This document shows positions 1 to 13,235 of a DNA stretch of 64,000 bases, piece by piece (position 1 is the stretch's first letter; each line of letters opens with the position of its first letter). A program made the translations under genes and the position numbers. Source of the stretch: Hydractinia symbiolongicarpus (Eukaryota; Cnidaria; Hydrozoa; Anthoathecata; Hydractiniidae); NCBI RefSeq assembly GCF_029227915.1, contig NC_079888.1, positions 8,911,001 through 8,975,000 on the forward strand, given 5' to 3'. The notes under the pieces were generated by a model. That model worked only from the letters and a program-made list of their open reading frames with translations, did no database searches and was not told where the DNA came from.

Positions 1-680
1 AGAAATACTTGTTTACATGACAGCAAGTTGAAACCAGTTCCGTTCTTTGATTTAATAATTTCGAGTTAGCTGTTATAATGTGGCACTTCTCCGTAAGACA
101 AAGGCTGCATGTGTTTCCACCATTTTTATAAGGAGAGTCATGGTCGATTATTCGCCAAGAAAATATCGGTTCTACACCTTTTTTCTTCAAATGCCCCACG
201 TGTTAAGACAGTTCTGTGAAGTTAGCCTTGTTTTCGTATCCAAAAGTGGGTATATGTTGGTTGTAACGGAATTGAATGTATTTTCCGTCAAGCCTATGTA
301 GTTTGCATCTTCTTCGTTGTTAATTGTGGACACGTTGCATAGATAAATTACGTGCTTATCCTGACATTTTCCGTCTAGAGGGCACTCATCTCTTCGTCTG
401 TAGTTGTTGTTATAAGTCATGCTGTCTGAAAGAACCTTCTTGTTATGCGTTGAGATTATGCCTGACATGTTAGGTAAGCAGCTGTAGCTTACTTTCAACG
501 TGCTCCGGTTGAATATTTTACGCAGCTTGTGACTCTTTGGAAAGTGTTTATCCACAAGTTTCAGAAACTTTCTGGCAAAATCGGTTTTTAAGTTAATCGA
601 ATAGGGTGGGTTAAACCATATCACATTTCTTGCTCACTGCCCTTGGCGATTTTGCAGGCTATCGTTATACTGTATTTTTT
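1..680 (-). pseudogene. Penelope-like retroelement, C-terminal (GIY-YIG) remnant
   Basis: Reading on the minus strand from about 680 to 187 gives the part just after the reverse transcriptase of Penelope-like elements: a WFNPPYS motif, then FLKLVDKHFPKSHKL, then a Cys-containing stretch (ECPLDGKC) and a GIY-YIG-like core with VIY followed by YIGLTE. An in-frame TGA lies just upstream of the WFNPPYS motif. After a stop at 187 the similarity resumes in another frame from about 150 to 1, with a CSLCLTEK motif and then LLNQRTELVS. The copy is therefore 5'-truncated near 680, where a T-rich tract begins, and broken by at least one frameshift and one stop. In the family the endonuclease nicks target DNA for integration; this copy cannot be functional. 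The element continues to the left of the window. Confidence 0.72.
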
Positions 681-1944
681 TATTTTATTTATTTTATACA
701 TGTCACTAACATCCATGTTTTATTAGTTGTTATTCGTTATATGCATATTTTTCATATTTCGTTCTACAACTAAAGAAACTTTGTAAAGTTTTAACAAAAA
801 AACTGGAGAAATTATCAATTTATAAACAGACAGTCACAAATATTGAAAATTATATTTTTCTGCGATTGCGGAAATAGGATTTCAAGTATTCTGTTTTTTT
901 TCTTTTAATGGGTTAAGGTTATGTTTTTTTAATCTAGATATAAGATTTTCCGTCGTCACCTATCTGTTATTTACAAAGTGGACATACAATAAACTGTCAC
1001 ATACTTATCATGACACTTTTATTGACGCTGGCACAGTTGAAAGCGAATATTTACCCACACAACAAAAGTTTTTAAAACAACAGGAATGGCGTATGTTGTC
1101 CTAACGCACTTTAAAAATTTCGTCGGAATGATTGAACATGATGCGACCTTTTTTGTCTTAATAAACAACAGTAACATACAACTGTTCTAATTTTTTCACA
1201 TTTGTCCTAATTTCACGTGTTATGGGTCGAAGTCTCAAATTACTTCTATTATGACCATTTAAGAAGCAGTCGTACCTTAAGATTACAATACCTGATGCCC
1301 TTTTTAAGGGTGTGGGCTATCGTCTGTACACAACAAATTATTTCATTTTATATTTCAGAGCATGGCAATGTGTGGTGTTTTTTTTTCTTTACAATATGAA
1401 ACATTTTCCTAAATGTTGTCTTCACACTTAAATCAGTTCAAAGCAGTTCTGCCAAAACAATGTTTTTATTTTACAGGAAGCTTTGACCAATCATTCAGCT
1501 GAAAGTGTATGTTCCTACAGATATCTTAACTTTCCCTTTCGATAAACATAGAACAAAATTCCATGGAGTCAAGCAAATAAACTAAAAATAAAAATGCTAA
1601 ATTATGTGTCCGAATTTCATTGGTTTGACACCCGCAAGAAGAAAATCAGTAAAAAAGTAATTTAAGGATGAAAATGTATCGTTTATTTGCTTTTATTTTC
1701 TTTAATAATTTGCGGTACATTAAAACAAGTAAACTGAAAAAAACAATATCGAAATAAAAATATATTTTAAATATATGTCTTCTTTGTATTTTGATGCATG
1801 CTCTTTGAACATATGTCAGTGCGGATATACGGACAAACAGTTTGTCTTGATATATCCCGAAGTTCATATTTCACTCAACCTTTCTTGCTTATCAAGTAGC
1901 TAGCATTGTTATCTTATTTTTTCAATGAAAGCGTTGTTGACTTA
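681..1944. other. intergenic, no gene recognised
   Basis: AT-rich sequence with poly-T tracts around 680-700 and 890-925. Short open stretches lack domain similarity and splice context. Several AATAAA-like motifs on the minus strand near 1690 could serve the 3' end of the membrane-protein gene that starts at 2602. Confidence 0.5.
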
Positions 1945-2602
1945 CTACACATGATGAATAGTAGCGATTTCTGTTTTCTTAGGGTCCTTGAGACGTTGGC
2001 GTGTCGGCTTCCGTAAAAAGTATACTACGACACCGAGACAAATAAATAAACACATCACACCAAGAAAAGCAAATTTAACAAAAGGACTGGAGCTTTTTAT
2101 TGTCTTGTAACTTTTTGCATCCCTTTCTTTTTCTGATACTTTCAAATCTTTCATTATCATAGCAATGGGACTATTCGGTGTCTCGGTTGGATATTTCCGA
2201 AATGTTCCGCAGCCATATTTACACAGTGGGTCAGCCGTTGGTAATATTTTCTTTCCATGACCAAAACATTCATGACAATGCAAAAAAATAGTGCCGTTTG
2301 TACCGTATATTCGTCCAGTTCCTGTTGGAAGCGTTATACCTTTGGTGGGTAATGGCGTGACAGCTAGAAGAGAAACAGGAAATTTGTCCCCTATCAAAAC
2401 GTTTCATATTTGAGAAAAGAAACAAGACGGGGGTATTGCTATTATGGGGTATTACTATAATTTACTGCGCTTCAAGTTATAGAAAAATTAAGAAAAGTCT
2501 TATCTCGAAGGATTTAAGCCTCACTTCAAATCACTACCTACCTTTAGCTGCCAAGAATGTCACAGTGTTTGTCAAAAATAAAAAGTATGCCACTGTAGCC
2601 AT
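1945..2602 (-). CDS. small type I membrane protein (two exons), unknown family
   Basis: Exon 1 runs 2602 to 2542: an ATG and a hydrophobic signal-like peptide (MATVAYFLFLTNTVTFLAAK), ending in a G|GTAGGT donor in phase 1. Exon 2 runs 2363 to 1945 after a polypyrimidine tract ending in TTCTAG, and its frame joins exactly. The predicted protein has 159 residues. Residues 1-20 form the signal peptide. A short ectodomain holds one N-glycosylation sequon (NGT) and four cysteines near residues 50, 53, 68 and 72 (C-x2-C-x14-C-x3-C). A transmembrane helix lies at about 115-137, followed by a basic stop-transfer and a tail of about 20 residues. No known domain is recognised, and the four cysteines suggest a small disulfide-bonded or metal-binding knot. 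An unseen 5' noncoding exon is possible. I am fairly sure it is a gene because signal, splice phase and membrane helix agree. Confidence 0.62.
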
Positions 2603-4269
2603 TGCTGTTGCTATAGTCTGATAAAAATAATTTACGTTTTAAGTCGTGTAGTTGCAGCTATCACTTATACTTCGAAGATAGTAAAATAGATCTTGTCATC
2701 AATGCATTTGTTTATATGCAGAATTATTATGCTGTCCAGTTCAAGCTATGAACCTAATCCTTTGATTCAAAGTATCAAATATAAGATATTCTAGTTATCG
2801 CGTTCTAATGCATATATACACAAACATTAAAATTCTGTGCAAATAAAAACAAGCCATGGGCTAAACCTTTGACATCTTAAAAATAAGCGCTGACTTTGAT
2901 TTGACAGTTATAACAGTACAAGATAGTAAATGAAATTTGCCTGGCAAACATAATATTTACCATTCTTGTTAGGCTTTTGACGAGTGTTTATATGATGCGC
3001 TAAATCGTCCTTAATAAGTCGTCTATGGCTTCCGCAAGTCTAGATGTAGGTGGCTTAAAGTGTGACCACATCACTCTCATCCGCCGTTTTGTTTAAATTT
3101 TTAAACGCGCAAACCAAAGGAAAATTGTAGAGAAAGATTGTAACAGTAATAGTAATTATTAATTGTCGATTTTCTTCGGATACACGGGAAAGTGTCGCGC
3201 CTTTACATCAAAAAATCCCGTTAAATTATTTGCAAACAGCGTAAATTTTAGCTGCGTATTGCTGTTATGGATACATTTGTCCTAGGCTGTGAAATACACA
3301 GTCCTCCTATGCACAGTTGGAGAATGTTTCAATCAAACACATTCCAGGTAAAGTTATAGCGTCCTAGGCAAAAAACATGACATCACGTAACAAGAATAGC
3401 TCATTAAGAATAGCTCATCACCCCTTTAACAACATATTTTAGAAAAACAATGTCATTGCGATTATTAACGGTGTAATTCCCGCATAACGTTCATTCCTCC
3501 AAACTTGAGATATAATTTCTGGAACCCCTAGATGGTCTCAACAAACAAAAAGGAAGAAACTGTTCACGGGAAGTATCTTAGTTTTCAATTGAGAATGTCG
3601 TCCTGGTACTATACCTCCGTAAAAGTTACGTCAAAGATATTAATAGAACTGATCTTTTCATCCTATTTTCTAGTCAGATTTCCTTTGATACTCCTCCCAC
3701 TATTTCTTAACTTTTGTTAGGAATTTCAAGCGAACGATCATATGTAAACAAACACTGTCATATCTGGAAGAAGATAATTCGTTCATTGTTTACACCTTTT
3801 GCTTAGCAACTACACTGTTAGTGAATTTTATAAACCGAAAATAATTTCTTTGTCACAAGGACCAATGAGGTTGAGGTTGCCTTAATATAAGCATGGGGGT
3901 CTCTTTAGAAATGCCCCACAAGAGAGGTTGTTTTATTTAAAACAGGTCTTAAATTGAGAAGAACCCTTAAAAATGGTTTTGTCACTGTTTTTAGTATTTC
4001 TTTTCCATGAACCAAAACACATAAATTAACCGTAGCTACATTAAGTACTAAAATTTTCAACCGAAATTGTTTCGGCGGAAAAAATTTTGGACACAATTTT
4101 TATTTCCGCGGAAAAAAAATTGTGTTGAAGAAATTAGAGAAGATTTATAAAGTCAAAAAATGTATGGGTAAGTCTCTTGAAGGAATTTTTAACCAAATTT
4201 CAAAGTAATGATTACGGGAAATGACACAAAAAGAAGGCTAAAACCATTTATAGTGTACATATATCCAAT
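2603..4269. other. intergenic, no gene recognised
   Basis: AT-rich. Open stretches at 3532-3720 and 3905-4096 have no domain similarity or convincing splice borders. A short GC palindrome (ttccgcggaa) occurs near 4103. Part may be promoter of the minus-strand membrane-protein gene, but no clear TATA or initiator was identified. Confidence 0.4.
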
Positions 4270-4870
4270 CAAGATCTAAAAAGGGTCTTCAGTATTCAAC
4301 TTTATAGATAGAGCATCAGCCAAATTTGAAAATAACGAAAATAATAGTTCAAAAACTGAAGTTTTTATTGTTTTTCTATTTTCCCTATATATAATGTCTA
4401 TGCACTGGTCTTTTTTGAAAAGAATTAGAAAAATCAAAATTTCCGGACAAAAAAAATCCAAAAGTTTTTCCGTCCGAAAATGTTTGTTCCTAATGTAATT
4501 CATCAGCTCGTGTTTCTGGAAGACCAGACTGGCTTGGTGTGCTCCATTAGAAATCAATTTACATGTTGCAGTTATCATGACAAAAAAAAATCCTGAAACA
4601 AAGGCTAAGAATGTTTTGATATTGAAAATATTCGTAGAGTTAAAAGAATATGATGTTTTTCGCATAAACGGTATTTACACATAAAACTTGGCTGAACGAC
4701 AAAGCACACTGGACCCAAAATAAACAGTCTGTTAAAAATACCAGTTTTGTTTACATCTTTGTGAGTGCTGAAATATATATAATTGAGTATTTCTACAAAT
4801 TTGCTAAACGGGTGGCTAAACTAAAAAACAATAGAATATATTTCTTTTTATTGCGATGGTCACAAAAAAG
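4270..4870 (+). repeat. dispersed repeat family A, copy 1
   Basis: This stretch is recognisably similar to 20460-20825 on the same strand. Shared blocks include tcctgaaacaaaggctaa, agtctgttaaaaatac, gttttgtttacatcttt and aaaaaacaat. Its last third is also similar to an inverted copy near 10870-11030. No coding capacity is evident, so this is probably an old non-autonomous element; termini were not resolved. Confidence 0.55.
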
Positions 4871-6914
4871 AGACATATTAAGTTGAAGATAGTTATTTAT
4901 TTGTTATCTATAAATTTTATACTCTCTTAAAGTTTATTTTTTTGGCTGCCACAAAATAATATTCTGTTTCCCTCTCGTATAAATTTGATTAGACGCACCG
5001 AAGAGACGCTGCCTTCAGGACTATCCAAAGAGGAAGATACGTAATAAACAAAGATGGTAACCTTGAAAGATGGTCGCAACGGAATGCAATTTTTATTCCA
5101 GACTTAGATTTATTAAGAACAGGTAAATATGTCTGAAATCACAGTAAGAAATGTTTACAAAAAGGAATGGTACTCCGGGACTTTTGGGACTCTGAAAAGC
5201 CAGGGGCGGGGCTAAAGAGCCCACCCACATCTCAAAAACGTGACTTAGTTGACAACGTACTGCCAAAAAAGACATAATTGCTTTGACATAATTGCTTTTC
5301 AGAAAATACTTTTCTTTTTCACCCCTGACCATTATGAGTCAATTAGTTTGATTTGCACATGAATATTGTTCGCTAAATGATCTGTTTGTTTCTTCTTCTT
5401 CGTACTTTTAACATTTATGGGAGCACATTTAGCCACACGGTTGCCATGGCAACCCCCAAAATAGTATTTTTTTAAAAATTCTTCCAAACAGAAAATATTG
5501 AAAGTGACTAACTGGTAGCTCTGTTGGAACAGGAATTTAGGAGTTATCACAAAAAAGTGAGTAAAATCCATTGTCTTTTTATGCCGACTTATTATGGAAA
5601 CTTAAAAAAAAAAGTATCCGACACCATATATTAAGTTGCACCATTCTTTTATCTTATCCCCAACAATTTCATGCACCCTTGTGAGTTAGAAATAAACCAA
5701 AGCATTATAAGCATCTTTACCAGTCACCACTGACAATTTACACTTCTAATTTTAGAGATACATTATTGATGATTTGTATCGCAGTAGCGAGCCATTGTGA
5801 TAAAAATTACAATTCATTTGTAAATGGCGCAGCATTTACTGTAAACGCATGAAAAGTTTTCTGTTCGCTAGGTCACGGTATTGCTTGCACAAATAGGTCA
5901 TATATAAACAATCTCTAGATTATAAACATTTCGCAATCTGTCTCATATGGAATGAAATATCAAAAGTGTTCATATCTGACACTTGTTATGTAACTGTATT
6001 TCAACCCATTGGATATTTTTATTCTTCGCCTAGTTTACAGTTCCATTTCTATATCGGTAAGATAAATATGTTATTTTTACAATTACTTTACAGATTTTTA
6101 ATTCATAGACCTACAGGAATTTTGAACCCTTTTTAAATTCGACATTTCAACTACTTCGCAAAAAAATGTCAAAAGGGGAACAAATACGTATTTACAGTTA
6201 AAGTAAACAGTAAAGTTACCGTCATTTCCGCTACATAAACAAAAATGGGGTATATGGACATTTTGTCGAAGTTCTTCTGGTTATTTACTGTGCCAAATTT
6301 CATTGTCATAGCTTTTCTCCAGCCCCTTAATTCTATGCGTATGGAAAAATTCTCCTTCCCTATCTTACTGTAACTGTGACACACAAGAAACATAAAAATG
6401 TTTGTTATTCAAAAGGCAAACCTAAAAGTAATGTCCATAAAGTTTTACTGGAAAAATAAGTTCCTGCGTTAATGTCGGCTTATCAGATTAAGCTAAAGGT
6501 AGTGAAAGGCTCATTTTAACTGAGTAGCGTTTAGCACAATTGTCTAACAGAGTCGTTAATTATCATTGGCTGTAATGTACAAACCCTTATACTTAATGTA
6601 CTTTTAAAAAACAGGCTTCCTGCTACTTCAGTTTAAATAAAAACATAGGTAGTAACTTATCATTACGTTGTAATATCAAAAATAGTTTCACAGCGTTTTT
6701 TAAATTCCATGCGATCTCTTACTAACGGTATAACTTCTGTGCTGAAACCCGCCAAAAGTAAACAAAGAAACAAACGAAAAATGATCCAATTTAGTTCAAG
6801 TAAACACACCGTCATAACAAATGAGCCACCCAGTGTGTGTCCGGGAATAAAGTAGTGAGGAATGAATAGTTAATGCAGTTAAAATGTATAAGCCCCATAG
6901 CTATCTAAAAATTA
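4871..6914. other. intergenic, no gene recognised
   Basis: No coding exon recognised. A block around 4930-4970 (ggctgccacaaaataatatt) recurs inverted near 10240-10275, suggesting that repeat family A or a neighbouring element extends here. Confidence 0.4.
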
Positions 6915-7187
6915 GCGGTGATGGTGTAATGGTAGTGCTTTCGACTTGCAATCTTAAGACTTCAGGTTCAAGTCCCTACTTTAGCACTCTTTAAAAGCAG
7001 ATTTCTTTGCCCATTTGGTGCCATCTACTGACGGCTAACCGGCTTGTGTGGATGTAAAGGAAGTTAGAGCAAATATGCGTATCTCTGGCGGTAATGTAAC
7101 ATAGTTACAGTCGGAGGGGAAGAGCCAACCGTTAGGATAGAATTCCTGAGGGTGTTAATTTCTCGCTTAAATAAAATAAATAGCAAG
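6915..7187 (+). repeat. tRNA-derived SINE, copy 1
   Basis: The first about 75 bp mimic a tRNA: an A-box-like tggtgtaatggtag and a B-box-like ggttcaagtcc, with a decayed anticodon arm that no longer pairs well. After an unrelated body, the 3' part (from about 7090) matches 50500-50600 in blocks such as taatgtaac, then gggaagag...accgttagga. It ends in an A-rich aaataaaataaat tail. The RNA polymerase III boxes followed by a tail mark a SINE rather than a working tRNA gene. Confidence 0.62.
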
Positions 7188-9468
7188 CAGTTCAACAAAA
7201 AACTCAATAAAATTTATGGTACGTATTAGTAAATTTTGTTTTATTAGGCTAAAGATATTAAGCTAAGAACATCTGTTTGATAATTATCGTAACATTGCCG
7301 TATTTTGTTCAAAATAGTTGCGCAACAGCTTTATCTGAAAAATAACCTCGCAGCGCCGCAGCTTTATTTCGGATCCCAGCAGAACGTGGTCTTCTCGAAT
7401 TATTTTTTCTTTTTCATTGTTTTAGAGTGGGTAGAAATATTTCAACTAATCGAAATCAAAAAAAGAAAATATTTTTTAAACTAGTTCCCAGCTCGTGGAA
7501 AATTCATAGGAATTTGCCCGCTGTACGTATTTGCTACATTGGCATTCCGTGCTTAAATGAGTGTGTTGTCCATCTGTTTAAACGAAGTATTACTTATTTC
7601 TTATTAAAGCATTAAAACTACACGTTTTTCATTTTTTTAGTTAAGTTTCTTAGACATTTGGGTAATATTAAGTACACAACATCCTGTAAAGGAAATTTTT
7701 AACTTGAAAAAAATACCGAAATACAAAAAAAAATGGTGTTTAAGCGCTTTCTCGTTTAATGCATATAATTAGCGCATTTTGCTGCCTGAACTGGGCTGAG
7801 AAAGAGAAACTGGAAATTGTTCAACTAAGAGCATAGTAAGAAGAATTTCAGCAAAAAAAATAATCCATAATCGTGTTCACAATATGTTGGGACAAGGGAA
7901 CGAATTTCAAAGTTCGCCACCACAAGTAATTGCGTAGACTCATTCTATACTAGAATCACACATTTTGAATTTGCAAAGTTCACTTGTCGATGTTCAGAGC
8001 GAAATTCTTAAAACGCGCTAATTGTTGCTGACGTCAGCGTGGTCCCCGACGTGAATTATTTCTGTGTGTGGGCGTGCTAAAGAATATGACTAGGTCTCTG
8101 CCTGGCCTACATGTGTGCAAATGTAGTGAATTTGCAGACGGCTGGCCGCAGAGCATTGACTGTTTGACTCTTTTGTCCATATTTGGATAATGAGTAAAAA
8201 AATGCCTTAGTCTTAATATTTTTGTCCACAATTGCAGCTTCAGCCAAAATTTGACGTTTTTACAAACATTGCATATGGTTAAAAAGATCACGGGATGAAT
8301 ATCTCAAACTTATTAGCATAAAGTAATATTTTTCATAATAAATCGATTTGTTAATTACAATCAAAAGCGAGAAAAATTGTCAACAAACAAAAAATCCACT
8401 TGCAAAAGATCTAAAAAACTTGTTGTTATTCGCATCAGAATTTGTTTTTGTTAACTTTTTTAAAAAGTAGCAAATTATTAAAATTTCTTTAATAAGACAA
8501 CGCAAGGTAATGGCCTGCATGTATTTGTAACCAAGAAAATGCATTGAGGAAACAATAAAAATTAATTACCCAGGACTTTTGAATAAGAGAATTATTAAAT
8601 TAGAGAAAGGCTTTTGTAGAATCACGCAAAATTGAAAATAAAAATTATCGTTTAAAACTTTGTAGCAGAAAAATCAAGGAGTTTAGCTGGGTGCAACTAT
8701 TATTATAGAGACTAGCTAGCTGGCTGCAGAATGTTCCTTAACAATCTGCGTTTCTAGCCAAAAACCAAAAATTGGTGCGTTTGAGATTTGTTTATGGCTA
8801 AAAAACGTGACAATATATTTATCTTAACTTGTAATAACATACAGAAAGTAAATAATACAAAAATACAAAAAAGCTTCCAGGGCACAAAAAGTACAAACCT
8901 ACCAACCTAACACTGACCACGACCACCTTCAAAACCAAAATGGCCTTCGTCATCATGTTTCTTTGTCGGTATGTCCAGGCCGCGAAAATCTTGGATTGAT
9001 CGTTGAACGACAAGTTAAGGGCTTATAATAGCCGCAAACTATGCGATACATCCGAATAGAGAGAATAATTTACCCGCAACTTTAACTCAAACAAAAAACA
9101 CACCGGCAAAAAGATTTTTTTTTTGCAATAACTTGATGACTTGTGAAAATTTACAAAAACATTATTCGTGCGACAAGGACGAGAGCTTAGTACAGGTAAA
9201 CCGTGTCGCGCATTTGCATAGATGAAATATCTTTTTTTTAAAAAAATACTTCATGGCAAATTTGGTTTAAACAAAAACACAGAAGACAGACCGTCGTTAC
9301 CGCGTCGAACAAAAACTATCATTTAGCAAATTTTTGTGTGCAATAAGTTTTTGTGAAATTTGTCAAATCAATTTAAGTAAAAAAACTCTCAAAGCCTGTT
9401 GTTACAAACTGTAACCAAAATAAAAACCACGATTATTTGTATGTCTACCTGTGAGTTAATTTGAAAAC
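7188..9468. other. intergenic with decayed repeats
   Basis: No gene recognised. Around 7340-7390 and 8698-8716 there are fragments resembling internal or end sequences of the Helitron-like units (for example tattattatagagactag). The stretch 8040-8290 has short similarity to 27290-27560 (ctggccgcagagcattgac versus ggctggagaacattaaccg), suggesting another old dispersed repeat. Confidence 0.35.
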
Positions 9469-9494
9469 GGGGGGGGGGGGGGGGGGGGTGGGGG
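9469..9494 (+). repeat. poly-G tract
   Basis: Twenty consecutive G, one T, then five G. It is strikingly GC-rich in an AT-rich window and could form G-quadruplexes on the plus strand. The exact length may be unreliable because long homopolymers are error-prone in assemblies. Confidence 0.9.
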
Positions 9495-10849
9495 TTGTAA
9501 GTGAAAGCACCAATATAATCACACCTATAATCGTATAATCGTAGTAGCAAGCCAACTGCAAACGAACGAATTTGATTACCTTATGTTACTAGGCGGCAAG
9601 GCTGCAAGAAATAGATATGCATGATATATTCACGGCGGGCAATCGGCCGTGGAATTTTTCGCAACCACCGTTTTAAGTCAATGCCGTACATCCAAGACGA
9701 GCAAAAACATGCTACTTTATTACAATTTAGGTCAATGATTTGTGATTTTTTCCCGCATTAGCGCAATATTACCTGTTGTAAAGAAAAAGGTGTAATTATT
9801 ATAATCGAGATCATGTAGCTATATTCTTTTCCCTTTAAAAAATTTTTTTTCAGTAAGTTATTCCTCTTCCGATTTAGTGGTTCCACTTTGAAGATACAGT
9901 ACAAGGGTCGATGTAGCGATCAATAGTAAACCACTTGATATGGCGTGTAATTTCGTAAAAGACAAACAATGCGTGAACCATTTCACGCGTGGTGTCTTAA
10001 TCTGGCTAAGCAAACGTTTCTTTCATCAACTTTCTGTAATAAATACAAAGTTTAAAACAAATTGAAATTTGAGAAAGATTTTATACGCAATAATTTCAAG
10101 TATGTTCCCGTACATTATAGATTTATTTTTTCTTATACACACAAAGTACAGGTATTATTATAGAGTCTAGTCGTTTTTGCTTGGAAAAATCAACGTTTTG
10201 TCCCGTTTTGCATTTTCTGGTTCTAAAAAAAGAAGGAAACAAAAAAATATTTTGTGGCAGCCAAAAAAAAATGTCTAAATCCTAAAACCTACTAGGATAA
10301 GTACATATTGACATATAAATAACTGTTTTTTACATGTATTTTTTGCATGTATCTATATATCTTCCTCGCAATATTTTCAAGGAATTCTCATGGATGGTTG
10401 GGGATGAAAAAAGTATGTTTTGGATGTACTTAACAGTAAACATAAAAAAAGATATTTGACTCAAAATAACCAACAATAATTTACGTATTATATTAATAAC
10501 AGGATGGTATAACGTTCGTTTGAACTTTTTGGAACCGAAGAAATACTTTTTATAACCAACAACAATATTTGTTCAATTTTGAGTCCCTTTTTCACAACAT
10601 ACTACCGGCTTCAAACGATAAAGTGTGTTGTGATAAGATGGCGAAAAGTTTTATAAATATACAGACCGGAAACATTGAACCACGAATCGAACGCGGAAAA
10701 TGGTGGCTTCATTTTTAATCACGAATCTTTACTGTATCTTTACTCACAAGTTTGTTTAGTAAGTTCAGTAGTTAATAATAAAAATTGATCGTCACATGTT
10801 ATTCAACATTTTTGCTAATTTTGATCTTCAACTTTTTTTTGTTTAATTA

Positions 10850-11030
10850 TTTTGCGTGTATTGACCCGTGGACATCACAACAGAGAAAAATGTATTCCAT
10901 TGTCTTTGAATTTAGCCACCCGTTTAGCAAATGTGTAAAAGTACTCCAATATAAACAATTCAGCACTCACACAGGCGTAAACAAAACTGGTATTTAGAAC
11001 AGACTAATTTATTTTTAGGGTCTACGGTGT
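10850..11030 (-). repeat. dispersed repeat family A, inverted partial copy
   Basis: Read on the minus strand, this matches the distal part of the copies at 4700-4870 and 20650-20800: an agtctgtt block, an accagttttgtttac block, then gagtgctga and ttgctaaacgggtggcta. It is 5'-truncated relative to copy 1. Confidence 0.55.
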
Positions 11031-13235
11031 TGTTGCAAAGTTCTTAGGTGAAAATTAGCCTTTTTTATGTAAAAACTTTCAATTTTTTTTCCTTACAAAA
11101 CTTTTTTTTACTATAAAAACATTCTTAGTTTTTAGTCAAGACCTTTTTCTTATCATGATAGCTGTTCCATGCAAAATTGAATAATAGTAAGGACTTTTTA
11201 CTAAGCAATTTTGCAGCTCATGCAAGAAAAAGGGAAGAGGGAGGGGTTGGGGAATTTTGAGCGGGAGTGGAAAATCTCCTGACTACACCCGTTGTCAAAA
11301 AAGCACATGGCATCTAATGAGCAGAATGTTTTCAAAAAGTAACTTTGTTATTGTATTTTAAGGGTTAAGATACTTATGGTTTGGTTGTTGTTTTTAATGA
11401 AAATATAAAGTCCTTATAAAGTTATAAATATAAAGCAGAAATTCTGTGGCAGAGAGGACATATTTTTGTGCAAAAATGGAGGTTAATAAAATAGGAATAA
11501 CCAGAATCATTAAAAAAGTGGAAGAGTTAAGATCAGTTCTATATTGTATTGTATTTGTTTATATTTTTTTATTTAGTTTATTATCAGAAAACATACTTGT
11601 AGACATTGTTTCAAGAGAGTACAAATACTTAAAGCACAGCTAGTCTATTTTTACAGATATTTTGTAACAAGAACTTCATTTTGTGGTTTTGTTAACAAAT
11701 TTCAAATCCGCAACTTTTGTGTAATTTAACCCTATTACACTTGATTGGTTGCGTTAATGTTGACCAATATGTACGTCATTTAACCACGAATTCCATCTGT
11801 GGTTTTTACTATAAAACAATTAAGCAAACAATAAATAATATGCAGGTCACATTAACTTTTGTACTGAACCACGTGAAGTAGAGTTAAATTTCAAAAAAGG
11901 CAGGACAGAATATTGATTCTGAAATGTCTGCAATCTCTACGGTGTGACAGGAGAACATAACCTAATGATGCAATATCTTTTTTAGGAATTTCGAATCGTT
12001 ATGTTTTCCGACGGCCTTAATTTAACATGTCACAGTAGAAACACACCTTTTCAAGCATCTTTTGTATTTTCTAGCAACATCACTTTTATAGAACAAGGGT
12101 CGAGTAAAACGGATAATGGATAATGACAGATTTCCTCCCACGTTATAGTCTACGATCTGTCTTGGTATATATAGCTATATACCGGTATATTAATAAATTT
12201 GAACAGGACGAGGAATAGGGTTAATTAATGGGTAGGGAACGTAAGAAAATTTTATACTTCTTTTGTCAGTGTAATAATACAAAAGTAACCGACAGTATAA
12301 GTTCCCACGTCTTTTCAGTATATGAGTCAATTGGCATGTTTACAATCGGTCGGTGGGAATTGGCTAGAAAGTGCAATGCACCTGTGTGTGATGGCTACGT
12401 TTTGAGTGAGCAAGGTATTTCCCTAGGAGTTTTTGTTAAATTTTCACGACACATATATATAAAAAAGAGATATAGAGGTATAAGTTTTTCAATGACGTCA
12501 TTAATCCGTCTGTTCTAAAACAGCCGGGTTGACCAAGTTTGAGGAAATTAGGACCACTTTAATCCCAATTGGTCTCTAACTGCCCTTGCGGAAAATGGCG
12601 TCGGTTAATTCGACATGTTTCCAACTTATTTAGCCTTGAGACTCTCAACTGAGCGCAATGCAATGGCTTCGCTAATGTTCTTTTAATGTAATGACGCCAA
12701 TGTGCCCTATTAACGTGAGTACGTAACGCTTAAATGGTAGCTTTGCTATTTAACAAATGAGAGGTAAAAACATCTCCTTTGAAAGCATTACACACAGACT
12801 TGGCCTATTACTATGAACAATTTCGATAATTTGACGTATTGGGAACCTTAAAGTGTATATTATGACAGGCCCAATTACTGGTACCTGTTATCTGTTTACT
12901 CGTTTCAGCGAAAGAAATTTATATTTTTTAGCGGTACAAGAATATCTCTTTTAAAAATACTAGACTGCTCCAATGATATTAACAAATTTTAGTTTGTATA
13001 TTTCTTTCTATTTTAAAATAACAAAGCAAATAGTTTAACAATTTACGCCTTTAGTTTTAATAATACATACTGCTAATAATAATCTATAAATGTCCCAATG
13101 TAATAATTTTTCTGTTTTAATGCGTCAATCAATAAAATAATGGTCTACGCTAAAGGACGGTTTAATAGACGTAAGTGTCATATATGTAAGATTAATTCCA
13201 TGGGCAGGTGGCTTCCCAACCGTAGCAGTAATAGT
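11031..13235. other. intergenic, no gene recognised
   Basis: No supported exon. An open stretch at 12228-12518 has no recognisable domain or splice context. AT-rich near-palindromes (ggtatatatagctatatacc) occur around 12163. The part just left of 13236 presumably holds the 3' UTR of the hemopexin gene. Confidence 0.4.

Noticed and set aside
6915-6988. Functional tRNA gene
   Set aside because: Anticodon stem does not pair and a SINE body with shared tail follows.
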